A stretch of DNA of 64,000 bases from assembly GCF_009830285.1 (NCBI RefSeq), contig NZ_WUQX01000001.1, positions 248,001 to 312,000 on the forward strand. The letters are read 5' to 3'. The notes under the pieces were generated by a model, which saw nothing but the letters and a program-made list of their open reading frames with translations, was not told the origin of the DNA and made no database searches. This DNA is from Sporofaciens musculi. Lineage in GTDB: Bacteria > Bacillota > Clostridia > Lachnospirales > Lachnospiraceae. Position numbers and translations under genes: made by a program. Positions 33,929 to 42,102 of this stretch are shown piece by piece. Position 1 is the stretch's first letter; every line of letters begins with the position of its first letter.

Positions 33929-34751
33929 GATTCTTGCCGCCCTCCTTAAAAATGCGCCTGTATGCCGCAGGCGACAGCCCTATAAACATATGAAAGAAAT
34001 TGGAGAAATGGCTTTGGTCTGAAAAACCCGTCCGTATAGCGGCATCTACCAAAGGTACTCCTTGCTCTAACATCTCCTTTGCTTTGTCTATCCGAACAAT
34101 TTGAAGATACCTGTAGGGTGTAACTCCCTTCGACCTGGTAAATGCTCGAAGCAATGTAGACTTACTAAGACCGCTGCATTTACAGAGATTTTCCAAGGAA
34201 ATATGTTCTGCAAAATGCGCTGACATAAATACGCAGGTCCTCTCTATTTCTTCTCTGCACTCTGGAATACATCCCTCATAGGGCTGTCCGTATTGTTCAA
34301 TAAGTAAAGAGATAAGAAGCAATAGCATTTCTTCTTTTTCAAATTCTTTTGAACCTTCCATAATGCTCTGGTGTAAAGAATGGAGATAGATATTAAGCTC
34401 ATCGTTTTTAATAACATTCTCTGAAAAACCAAGCAATTCTCTCTGTCCTGTTACTTCTTCCACTAATGACAACATTGTTTCTTTTGAGATATTCAAACCT
34501 CTATAATCAAAAGCTTCTCCATCACATTGCACACAACTATGATTATCATTGGGATTAAACAAAAGAATATTTCCCTGACCTACTGTATATTCTTTGTTTT
34601 TGCAGGATAAGCAATGTGTCCCTGATTCTATAAAACCAATCACATAATAATTATGAAAATGATTGGGGAATGACTGCACGATTCCCTCAAAACGATATGC
34701 TTCAAGTCGCAAATCATCATCATAACAGACTGTTCGTATTTCTTTCTTCAT
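33921..34751 (-). CDS. AraC-family transcriptional regulator
   Basis: 276 residues. An N-terminal cupin-type sensor domain (FPNHFHNYYVIGFIESGTHCLSC...VGQGNILLFNPNDNHSC) precedes a C-terminal double HTH (HISLENLCKCSGLSKSTLLRAFTRSKGVTPYRYLQIVRIDKAKEMLEQG, then AAIRTGFSDQSHFSNFFHMFIGLSPAAYRR). It is the first gene of a two-gene operon with the EamA transporter and presumably controls it in response to a small molecule. Confidence 0.92.
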   Translation of the reverse strand: MKKEIRTVCYDDDLRLEAYRFEGIVQSFPNHFHNYYVIGFIESGTHCLSCKNKEYTVGQGNILLFNPNDNHSCVQCDGEAFDYRGLNISKETMLSLVEEVTGQRELLGFSENVIKNDELNIYLHSLHQSIMEGSKEFEKEEMLLLLISLLIEQYGQPYEGCIPECREEIERTCVFMSAHFAEHISLENLCKCSGLSKSTLLRAFTRSKGVTPYRYLQIVRIDKAKEMLEQGVPLVDAAIRTGFSDQSHFSNFFHMFIGLSPAAYRRIFKEGGKNHG

Positions 34752-34765
34752 CTCAACACCTCCTG

Positions 34766-34832
34766 GTATACCTTAATGGACGTCGTTCCCCCGACCTGTT
34801 AGGGAGGATATATTACGGGATGCCCTTTGGGT
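34766..34832 (+). repeat. dispersed ~64-bp element, diverged copy D
   Basis: TATACCTTAATGGACG...ATATTACGGGATGCCCTTTGGG keeps both ends and the order of parts. The inner palindromes have changed. It lies 15 bp upstream of the AraC start codon. Confidence 0.5.
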
Positions 34833-34984
34833 TTAGTTTATTATACTCGAAATATTTACCAATTTCTTGTATGATATCTTCTTATTTCTAAAATTAAAAA
34901 AAGATATTGAAATTTTGTAAACCATGCTATTATTATATCATAAGTAGTAAGTAGTAACCAATAAGTAATAAGGAGGACATTAGA

Positions 34985-35625
34985 ATGAAAGATTTATCCC
35001 TTACACAAGAGTATATGATTTGCACAGTAAATGAAAAGGGGGATTTGCTCGGTTATAATCAAAATGCGGTGGCGTGTCTGATTGTTAGTGGACTTTTGGA
35101 AATGCAAATGACAAAAAGGTTAGTGTCTGCTCCAAGTTACCAGAGCATATGGCATATCTAAAGCCCCTTTATAATATTATAAATCAAGGAAAACCTATGA
35201 AAGCGGAAAAGGTAGTAGAAACCTACACCATTGCTTTCACAAATAAAAAGCTATATGAACTTTTAGATCCACTAATGGAGAGTTCAAAAGAAGCTGACGT
35301 TGTAGAGCCTGTTAAGGCAGGCCTTTTAGGAAATAAATATGGCTATGCTCCGAAAAAAGACGTCATCACAGGGATTATTGAAAAAATTCGTTCTGAATTA
35401 TTGGAAGATGGTGAAATATCGGAGGATGTTATCGCATTAACGGCGCTAATGGATAAAGCAGGTAATTTGAAAGATTATTTTTCAAAATATGAGCAGAAAG
35501 AATTAAAAAATAAGATAAAAACAATTAAACAGAGCGAGGCAGGAACTCTTGCAAAAGAAATGGCTCAACATATTGATGCTCTGGATATTGCTGCAATCTT
35601 TCCTGTATTGTTCTCTAATATTTAG
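34985..35625 (+). pseudogene. GPP34 (GOLPH3-like) family protein, frameshifted
   Basis: The ATG at 34985 (AGGAGG upstream) opens MKDLSLTQEYMICTVNEKGDLLGYNQNAVACLIVSGLLEMQM, the typical GPP34 N-terminus. The frame is lost at about 35110 in an A-rich run. The rest continues in another frame as KKVSVCSKLPEHMAYLKPLYNII to the stop at 35625. GPP34 domains bind phosphoinositides in eukaryotes; the role of bacterial members is unknown. A one-base lesion or sequencing error would explain it. The downstream MerR gene begins right after the stop, so the two formed an operon. Confidence 0.75.
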
Positions 35626-35639
35626 TGAGGTTGGTTGAT

Positions 35640-35906
35640 ATGTCAAGACAAAGGAGTATGAAGGTAATAGAAAATTCTGAATATGTAACGATTGGCGAGT
35701 TAGTAAGACTATCAAATGTACGATATAGTACATTAAAATATTATACCGAAGAAGGGATGCTGCCATTTGAACAGGCAGAAGAAAATTTAACAAGACGTTA
35801 TAAGCGTGAACAGAGCATATCACAAATTCAAAAAATTAAAGCCTTGCGTCAAGAAGGAAAATCTATCTCCGAAATTAAGGCTGCCTTAAAAATAGACTTC
35901 TTTTGA
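35640..35906 (+). CDS. small MerR-family HTH protein
   Basis: 88 residues, mostly a MerR winged helix: YVTIGELVRLSNVRYSTLKYYTEEGMLPF...RRYKREQSISQIQKIKALRQEGKSISEIKAAL. The sensor domain of classical MerR proteins is absent. ATG 35640 has GAGG upstream; GTG 35626 is less likely. It follows the GPP34 gene by 14 bp. Confidence 0.85.
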   Translation: MSRQRSMKVIENSEYVTIGELVRLSNVRYSTLKYYTEEGMLPFEQAEENLTRRYKREQSISQIQKIKALRQEGKSISEIKAALKIDFF

Positions 35907-35926
35907 CTTAACTCAGCTTATGCTAG

Positions 35927-35964
35927 GCCGCCGCATGGTAACACCATAGCGGCGGATTTTCTTT
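35927..35964 (+). terminator. Rho-independent terminator after the MerR gene
   Basis: CCGCCGCATGG and CCATAGCGGCGG form a GC-rich stem with one bulge and a 5-base loop, followed by ATTTTCTTT. Confidence 0.9.
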
Positions 35965-36041
35965 GCGCACTCCTGCTCTGGATTATTCTTCATTTATACC
36001 GTTCGATTATGATTTATTTGCAATAACTGAGGATTAAACAT

Positions 36042-36854
36042 TTATAAAACAAATCCAAGATTATCCAGTAACTTTTCTATATTTTCACCTAATGCCATTT
36101 TTGCTATTGTATTGCTAGGGCTTACGAATTCTATGAGCTGCCTGTACAAATATGGTTCTCCGTAGGGTGCATCAGAGCTATACAGACATTTTTCAGGCAA
36201 CTCAATTAAGGCCATTTTTGTGGCAATAGAAGCAAAAGCGGCTGAAAGATCTAAATAAGCATTTTTATGTCCTTTTACAAATTTAATTACATCAATCCAA
36301 TTTGAACCGCCTAAATGCCCAAAGATAACAGGTATTTCTGAATACTTTTCACATAACGCCATTAGCCGTCTGATCCCATCTAATGTAACTGGATGAAAGG
36401 TGTGTACCCAGACAGGATATAACCTTGTATTCTGAATTGCCTGGAATACCGTATCTAATTCCATAATCTGTTGTTCATTGCCAGGAGTAAACTCTCCTAT
36501 TCCACATAAAGAATGGGCTGTTATTTGATTTTCTATCCATTCCTGCGTTTCTTCTAAACTTAATCCCAACGGAACAGAACCAAATCCCAAAAAGCGGTCC
36601 GGCTTATTTTTGATGACTTTCGTAACCTCTAAAATATTCTTTTCCAACCGGCAGATATTATCACGTTTGCTATTATCTCCTGCAAGAACTTTGTATAATG
36701 CGTTCATCTCTGATTCAAGCTCACCTAAATTTCTCGCTTTTTCTGGATGTGGTGCAGAACAAAAAAGTATTGTCTTATCCACACCTGCAGTATCCATTTT
36801 GTCCAACTGTGTTTTTGTTGGGAACATGATATGTTCATGACTATCAATAACCAT
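36042..36854 (-). CDS. amidohydrolase-family (TIM-barrel) protein
   Basis: 270 residues. MVIDSHEHIMFP holds the HxH metal motif, followed by EFTPG, WVHTFHPV, VIFGHLGGSNW with a conserved His, and LYSSDAPYG with the final Asp, the order seen in amidohydrolase_2 enzymes. The substrate is unknown. GGAGG lies before ATG 36854. It is divergent from an HxlR regulator, 177 bp away, which is a likely controller. Confidence 0.88.
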   Translation of the reverse strand: MVIDSHEHIMFPTKTQLDKMDTAGVDKTILFCSAPHPEKARNLGELESEMNALYKVLAGDNSKRDNICRLEKNILEVTKVIKNKPDRFLGFGSVPLGLSLEETQEWIENQITAHSLCGIGEFTPGNEQQIMELDTVFQAIQNTRLYPVWVHTFHPVTLDGIRRLMALCEKYSEIPVIFGHLGGSNWIDVIKFVKGHKNAYLDLSAAFASIATKMALIELPEKCLYSSDAPYGEPYLYRQLIEFVSPSNTIAKMALGENIEKLLDNLGFVL

Positions 36855-36957
36855 ATTTACGCCTCCTAGACAAATTTGATATAATATAAGTATCTCTAAA
36901 AAAGAATAAAATTCAAGTACGCACTTTTTTGAAATGAAGTATCTTTTTTAATACTGT

Positions 36958-37012
36958 ACCTAAAAGGCACACCATAAGATATGCCATTTGGGCGGGTGGA
37001 CTTCGTCTAGTA
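36958..37012 (-). repeat. dispersed ~64-bp element, inverted copy E
   Basis: Read on the minus strand: TTACTAGACGAAGTCCACC...TCTTATGGTGTGCC...AGGTA. It is 20 bp upstream of the HxlR start, so it lies in that gene's promoter or leader. Confidence 0.55.
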
Positions 37013-37031
37013 AGATAATGAAAGGATGGGG

Positions 37032-37379
37032 ATGTTCATGGCAAAGACACAAGGGATTGACAAACAATGTCCTATTGAAGCTGGTCTAAATATTTTAAGC
37101 GGAAAATGGAAATTAAAAATATTATGGTATTTATCAAAAGGGACAGTCCGTTTTAATGAACTGCAAAGACTTTTAGGAAACATCACGACAAAAACATTAG
37201 CAGCACAGCTTCGGGAACTGGAGGAGCAAGGAATCGTTATAAGAAAGGTTTTTCCAGAAGTCCCTCCTAAAGTTGAATACTCTTTAAGCGAACTAGGAAA
37301 AACCCTTACTCCTATCTTGTCGCAGTTATGCGATTGGGGAAAAAGATACCATGCTTATATGGAAATTTACCTTGATTAA
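37032..37379 (+). CDS. HxlR-family transcriptional regulator
   Basis: About 115 residues. CPIEAGLNILSGKWKLKILWYLSKGTVRFNELQRLL...TTKTLAAQLRELEEQGIVIRKVFPEVPPKVEYSLSELG is a complete HxlR winged helix, with the conserved Cys near the N-terminus that senses electrophiles or oxidants in some members. Three ATGs are close together (37026, 37032, 37038); 37032 has the best spacing from AAAGG. It is divergent from the amidohydrolase and convergent with radical SAM gene 1. Confidence 0.9.
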   Translation: MFMAKTQGIDKQCPIEAGLNILSGKWKLKILWYLSKGTVRFNELQRLLGNITTKTLAAQLRELEEQGIVIRKVFPEVPPKVEYSLSELGKTLTPILSQLCDWGKRYHAYMEIYLD

Positions 37380-37547
37380 CTTTCAAGGATTTAAATATAA
37401 TGCTAAACTTTTTAAACATGAGCTTATTCTATTAATATTTATAAAAAAACTAAAATGCTTCTTTAATTCCTTTACGGTTCAATAAAAACAAACAGATCGG
37501 CACTCAGTATACATATGGAAAACAGTCTATAACTTTTACTGTAAGCC

Positions 37548-38438
37548 TTATCCCAATGATTTCAAATTATTTCTATACTCCTGCAGCTCACTTTCATCCG
37601 TGTGATCTAAAACAAATTGCAGCTCATTCGTGACCTTTTCACGGTCATACGGAAGATAAGCTGTCACAGGCGTAAAATTTGAAACCGTGTTTGCAAATAA
37701 ATGTGTACGTATATTTAAGTTATTGATCAGCATTTGCAATTCATGGATACGCTCTTTTTCTTCAGCAGGGACAAACAAGCCCTGCTGTGCCATCTGGTAC
37801 AGCTCTGTGTCTGGGAAAAGCGTGAGTGAGTCCACGGAAACAAAGTACGGATTAAGCTGGCTGAACAGCTCTGCACTATTCCTCGCATTTCGATATCCAC
37901 CATTTTTTCCCGCAAGACCTGTCATGTAAACAAAGTAGTACTCAATACCCACTTCATCTAATTTCTTGCATTGTTCCAAAATATCAGTGGTTGTATATCC
38001 CTTATTTGCAAGGGCAAGCGTTTCGTCATCGCCGCTTTCTACGCCAATGCTCAGCCCGTTAATGCCCATTGCCCTCAATTTCCTAAGCTGCCATATTTCT
38101 TTGTTTTTGATATCACGGATGCTTGCAAACATAGCCATTGTCTGGCATTTAATCAGATAATCCCTTACGGTCAAAGCCCTAAGTTTTAGGTTTTCGTAAC
38201 TCATGGCAAAAGGATTTGCACCTGTCCAGAAGATTCTCCTAGCATATGGCTGGTAGCCTTTTATCTCTGCTAAATCTTCCTCAAATTCTTCAATAGGCGA
38301 CATTCGGAAACACTCATTTTTATACAGGCTACAAAACTTGCATTTATTATAGGTGCAGCCAGAAGTAGCCTGTATGATGACCGAATGAGCTTCATATGGT
38401 GGTCGCCAAGTTCTGCCTGTAAAATGTATAATTGTCAC
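37548..38438 (-). CDS. radical SAM protein, paralogue of 38499-39398
   Basis: 296 residues. SGCTYNKCKFC gives the three cysteines in a CX4CX2C spacing, different from the common CX3CX2C. LSIGVESGDDETLALANKGYTTTDILEQCKKLDEVGIEY is the SAM-binding and barrel part typical of COG1032-type radical SAM enzymes. GTG 38438 is the start, with GAGGAG upstream. The substrate is unknown. Together with the next gene it forms a tandem pair (60 bp apart), so the order on the minus strand is 38499-39398 first, then this one. Confidence 0.88.
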   Translation of the reverse strand: MTIIHFTGRTWRPPYEAHSVIIQATSGCTYNKCKFCSLYKNECFRMSPIEEFEEDLAEIKGYQPYARRIFWTGANPFAMSYENLKLRALTVRDYLIKCQTMAMFASIRDIKNKEIWQLRKLRAMGINGLSIGVESGDDETLALANKGYTTTDILEQCKKLDEVGIEYYFVYMTGLAGKNGGYRNARNSAELFSQLNPYFVSVDSLTLFPDTELYQMAQQGLFVPAEEKERIHELQMLINNLNIRTHLFANTVSNFTPVTAYLPYDREKVTNELQFVLDHTDESELQEYRNNLKSLG

Positions 38439-38498
38439 TCCTCTCCTCTTTTCTGCACATCTTTTTATGCAGAAAGTAATACCCGCAGGGTGCTTCCT

Positions 38499-39398
38499 TT
38501 ACAGATGATGGACACTTCTTCTATATTTCTTCAATTCTTCTTCGCTGACATTACCTATGATTTCATCAAGAAATGACAACAGCTTTTTCTTGTCTTTTGG
38601 CAGTTGTCCGTGAAACTGGAATGCATTGGAAGCTCCCATCGCTGCAAATATTGTGGGTATCTGCAAATTTTCGATAAGCGTCCGTACCTCTTTGTATTTT
38701 TCCAGTTCGCTTTCTTCCTGCCAGTTCCCATGCTGTATTTCTGTAAAAAGTTCAGAATCGGGATAAATCGTAAGCATATTTGCCCCAATAAGCGTAGGAT
38801 GTATCTGATTGCATAGATCAGACGTCAATTTTGCCCCTATTTCTCCACGACCTACCCCAGAAATACTTACTAAATAAAAGAAACTGTAATGAATATCCGC
38901 TGCGTCTAATCTTTGGCATTGCTCTATGATGTCGGCAGAGGTATATCCTTTGTTCATAAACCGCAGGGCTTCGTCGTCGCCTGTTTCTATTCCTATTGTT
39001 AGACCGTCATACCCTAAAGCCCGCAGTTTGGCAAGCTCCTCATCGGTTTTAGGAGTAACGTCTGTAATCCTTGCAAACGAGCCGATAGATTTTACGGACG
39101 GTAGATATTTGTGGATTAACCCTGCAATATCAGCTAACTTGTCATAGGACAACACGAATGGGTTAGCTCCGGTCAGAAACACTCGGTCTATACGCCTACT
39201 GTTCCAACCTTTGACTGCTCTTTTTACCTCCTGCAAGTCACACTCAATATCCTCCATAGGGGACATTCTGAATTTAAACGGCAAATCATTATACAGCGTA
39301 CAAAACTTACATTTGTGATGCGTACATCCCGCTGTCACCTCAATCAGAAGTGATGCCGCTTCATACGGCGGTCGCCAAATTGTTCCTGTGTAGTGCAT
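38499..39398 (-). CDS. radical SAM protein, first of a tandem pair
   Basis: 299 residues. MHYTGTIWRPPYEAASLLIEVTAGCTHHKCKFC opens the protein, with the same CX4CX2C cluster. Later LTIGIETGDDEALRFMNKGYTSADIIEQC matches the paralogue. A shared first motif (TGxxWRPPYEA) in both suggests a family of their own. ATG 39398 has AAAGGAG upstream; the frame reaches 39440. Its divergent neighbour is an HxlR gene, which probably controls the pair. Confidence 0.88.
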   Translation of the reverse strand: MHYTGTIWRPPYEAASLLIEVTAGCTHHKCKFCTLYNDLPFKFRMSPMEDIECDLQEVKRAVKGWNSRRIDRVFLTGANPFVLSYDKLADIAGLIHKYLPSVKSIGSFARITDVTPKTDEELAKLRALGYDGLTIGIETGDDEALRFMNKGYTSADIIEQCQRLDAADIHYSFFYLVSISGVGRGEIGAKLTSDLCNQIHPTLIGANMLTIYPDSELFTEIQHGNWQEESELEKYKEVRTLIENLQIPTIFAAMGASNAFQFHGQLPKDKKKLLSFLDEIIGNVSEEELKKYRRSVHHL

Positions 39399-39547
39399 AA
39401 ACACATCTCCTTTCCTCACTGATCCCATGATTTTAGCCATAACGGTATACCCGCATGGTGTTTTTTGTAGCTTATACTAATTATACTTTTGTACAATTAT
39501 TTTACAAGTACTGTACTTTTTTATAGTACCTATATAAAAGTGGTACA

Positions 39548-39640
39548 TTGATTTATAAGGAACTGTGTGTTATACTTCTTCCATAAAGGACAGCGCGAAA
39601 GGGATAAAGAAACGATTTATAAGGAACTGCGTGTTATACT
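39548..39640 (+). promoter_or_regulatory. duplicated promoter-like segment before the second HxlR gene
   Basis: GATTTATAAGGAACTG is followed by GTGTTATACT at 39550-39576, and again at 39614-39640, 64 bp apart with one mismatch. In the first copy TTGATT and TATACT are exactly 17 bp apart. Upstream, AGTACTGTACT is a short palindrome (39506-39516), a possible HxlR operator in the shared divergent region. Confidence 0.5.
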
Positions 39641-39662
39641 ATTTCGGAAAGGATTATCAGGA

Positions 39663-39992
39663 ATGAAAAAAAGTACTTTGGCTGTTGAACGATGTAAAAC
39701 AATTTCTACCATACAAAAAATTTTAGGTGGTAAATGGAAAATCGAAATCATTTATTATATTGCCTTTCAGGATATACACCGCTTCGGGGAACTTCGCAGG
39801 CATATTGGCGATATTACGGAATCAAGTCTGACAAAGCAGCTTCGGGAATTGGAAGGTGATGGATTCATTACCCGCCATGATTATAAAGAAGTCCCTCCCC
39901 ATGTAGAATATAACCTTACTGAATTGGGCAAAAGTTTCATTCCTGTCTTTGAGCATATGAAACAATGGGGAGATGAAAACCTCAAAATTTAA
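39663..39992 (+). CDS. HxlR-family transcriptional regulator
   Basis: 109 residues: CKTISTIQKILGGKWKIEIIYYIAFQDIHRFGELRRHIGDITESSLTKQLRELEGDGFITRHDYKEVPPHVEYNLTELG. It has the N-terminal Cys and winged helix of the family. ATG 39663 fits the domain start; the frame runs to 39567 through the duplicated promoter. It is divergent from the radical SAM pair. Confidence 0.9.
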   Translation: MKKSTLAVERCKTISTIQKILGGKWKIEIIYYIAFQDIHRFGELRRHIGDITESSLTKQLRELEGDGFITRHDYKEVPPHVEYNLTELGKSFIPVFEHMKQWGDENLKI

Positions 39993-40156
39993 TCCTCAAA
40001 CCATTCTATATAAGAGAAATCACATCATTTTCAAGCGGAGAAATCTGTAGGGAAAGAAGGGCAGTATTCAGCCTTTTGCTGTTCATACAGCTTGGTACAA
40101 TGTTCCACATTGCACAAGGAATCCGTTACATTTCCATATTTCTCTCTCCTCCTCCA

Positions 40157-40237
40157 AATACTTAGAAAATAAAAGTCCTCGAAAGTCTATAATGGTTAGA
40201 AGTTTACCTTAACTTACTTTCGAGGATTTAAGTATTA
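40157..40237. repeat. 81-bp inverted repeat in the gap before the IS3-family element
   Basis: AATACTT and AAGTATT at the ends, and TCCTCGAAAGT with ACTTTCGAGGA inside, pair across a 29-base loop. It may be a terminator-like or small palindromic element. The rest of 39993-40332 shows no gene. Confidence 0.5.
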
Positions 40238-40332
40238 CGTTGTTTAAAAAGCTATATATCGCCTCTTTTTCTCTGTTCTTTCAGCTTTTGTTTCCATTCT
40301 TTTGCTAAAGCAGTCTGGTGTTAGTATATAAG

Positions 40333-41567
40333 TGTGGACAGGAAAAGTTGAACAACCTATACTATCAAGTGAAAAAGCAAAGGAGATGTTTTACATGGCG
40401 AAAAACCAGAAATCTTACACTCCGGAATTCAAGCAGCAGATCGTGGATCTGTATAATGCCGGAGGAACCTCGTATCCGCAACTGGAGCGTGAATATGGCG
40501 TAAATCGAAGCACACTCAGCAACTGGGTAAAACAGCTCTCCCCATCAAAGTATCCGGGAGGAGACGGTCACCCTTAAGGAGTATAAGGCTCTCCAGAAAG
40601 AAATCCAACTCCTTAAGATTGAGAATGAAATATTAAAAAAAGCGACCGCCATATTCGCGAAAGAACAATAGCCGAGATTGTTTCCTTTATCCAGAACAAC
40701 TTAACCCGCTACTGTGTATCTCAGCTTTGCAGCGCTCTGAAATTCCCAAGGAGTACCTATTACAAGGCTCTGGTTTGTGTACCCTCGAATAAGCAGAAGG
40801 CATATGCGGAATTCGGCAGGAAAGTGAAACAGGCATATGATGACTCAAAACAAAGGTATGGGGCTGTCAAAATATGCCGTGTGCTGAATGATAATGGTAC
40901 ACCTTGCAGCGTCAAGAGGGTGCAGAGGCATATGGCAGAGCAGGGACTGCGCTCTATCGTAGTAAAGAAGTACAATCATCATGCCAACCATGGCAGCATC
41001 CCGGAGGATAAGAAAAATATCCTGAGGCGTGATTTTGGGACGGAGACCATCAACCAGAAATGGTGTACGGATATCACTTACATCCATGTACAGAAAGAAG
41101 GATGGACCTATCTGGCTTCTGTCATGGATCTGTGCAGCCGAAAGATTATAGGGTATGCCTATGGCACATCTATGACGGCGGAACTGGCGGTTAAAGCGGT
41201 AGAAAACGCATGCCTGAATGTCAGGGATACCGAGGGGATCATCCTTCATAGTGATCTTGGAAGTCAGTATACGAGCCAGGCATTTGAAGACTGCCTGGGC
41301 AGTAAAGGAATCCTGCATTCATTTAGTCGTAAGGGAAATCCATACGATAATGCCTGTATGGAATCTTTCCATTCCGTACTGAAAAAGGAAGAAATCTATC
41401 TTCATACTTACCAGGATTTAAAGGAAGCTCGCAGAGCAATCTTTAAATACATAGAGGGCTGGTATAACCATAAACGGATCCATAGCTCTATCGGTTATCT
41501 GACACCACAGCAAAAGGAGGATGAGGAACTCAAAAAAGCAGCATAATCTTTCAACTTTTTTTGTCTA
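40333..41567 (+). mobile_element. IS3-family insertion sequence, probably inactive
   Basis: The left end TGTGGACAGGAAAAGTTGAA and the inverted right end (TTTAGACAAAAAAAGTTGAA on the minus strand) form 20-bp imperfect repeats. Between them are orfA and orfB in IS3 order. The element ends next to a gene fragment at 41589 that it may have truncated. Confidence 0.8.
40395..41546 (+). pseudogene. IS3-family transposase OrfA/OrfB with a frameshift in OrfA
   Basis: OrfA starts at ATG 40395 with an HTH (YTPEFKQQIVDLYNAGGTSYPQLEREYGVNRSTLSNWVKQL). Near 40550 the frame shifts by one, and the coiled-coil part continues (TVTLKEYKALQKEIQLLKIENEILKK). A run of seven A followed by G at about 40636-40643 is the usual -1 slippery site leading into OrfB. 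OrfB carries the DDE triad in WCTDITYI, LHSDLGSQYTS and DNACMESFHSVLKKE. The lesion in OrfA should prevent transposition unless supplied in trans. Confidence 0.8.
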
Positions 41568-41588
41568 AAGTATTGACATAGATCCAGA

Positions 41589-41954
41589 ATGCGCAATGAG
41601 TTGGAACTGGAACGTGACAGCCTGAAAGGATTGGCAAAACTGACAAAGAAAGGGGAACTGCAAAGTAGGATTGACCGCAAGAATGAGGAAATCGACCTTT
41701 TGAAAGTCGGTTTGTCGGGGATAGTCAAGCGATATGGATTCCAGACGGTTCATGATTTCTACAAAGTCTTTTCTGTCTCTAAAACTGCTAATGCCGAATA
41801 TCGGAACAAGGTGGATAAATGGGAAGAACAATACGGGGAAAAAGTACAAAAGAAGGAAGAAAGCATATCCAAACGGTTACGGAATTATCAAAGGGAAAAT
41901 GCAGACAGACAAACAAAACAGATTTCAAAAAGCAGAAACAGAGGGGCAAGATGA
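41589..41954 (+). pseudogene. C-terminal fragment of a mobile-element protein (relaxase-like tail)
   Basis: The frame encodes about 120 charged helical residues (ERDSLKGLAKLTKKGELQSRIDRKNEEIDLLKVGLSGIVKRYGFQTVHDFYKVF) ending in a basic tail. It looks like the tail of a relaxase or mobilisation protein, but that is an impression from the style of sequence. The 5' part is missing and the IS3-family element abuts it. A terminator overlaps its stop. Confidence 0.5.
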
Positions 41955-41973
41955 CATGCCCCTCTAAAATTTT
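41941..41973 (+). terminator. Rho-independent terminator upstream of pstS
   Basis: GAGGGGCA and TGCCCCTC form an 8-bp stem with loop AGATGACA, followed by TAAAATTTT. It insulates the pst cluster from the mobile-element fragment. Confidence 0.88.
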
Positions 41974-42000
41974 ATTAAGATATTTTTGGCTTGTAAAAAC

Positions 42001-42017
42001 TTTACATCAATTTTACA
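42001..42017 (+). promoter_or_regulatory. Pho-box-like direct repeat before pstS
   Basis: TTTACA TCAAT TTTACA: two identical hexamers 11 bp apart, matching the TT(A/T/C)ACA repeats bound by PhoP in Bacillus. A -10-like TATGAT follows at 42050-42055. The PhoP and PhoR homologues encoded at the end of the same cluster are the likely regulators, giving phosphate-starvation control. Confidence 0.65.
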
Positions 42018-42102
42018 ATGCCACGATATTGGATTTGATATTTGCGCTATATGATATAGCTGTAAACTTCAAGAAAAACAAAAAGCAAAGGAGATTCAAA
42101 AA

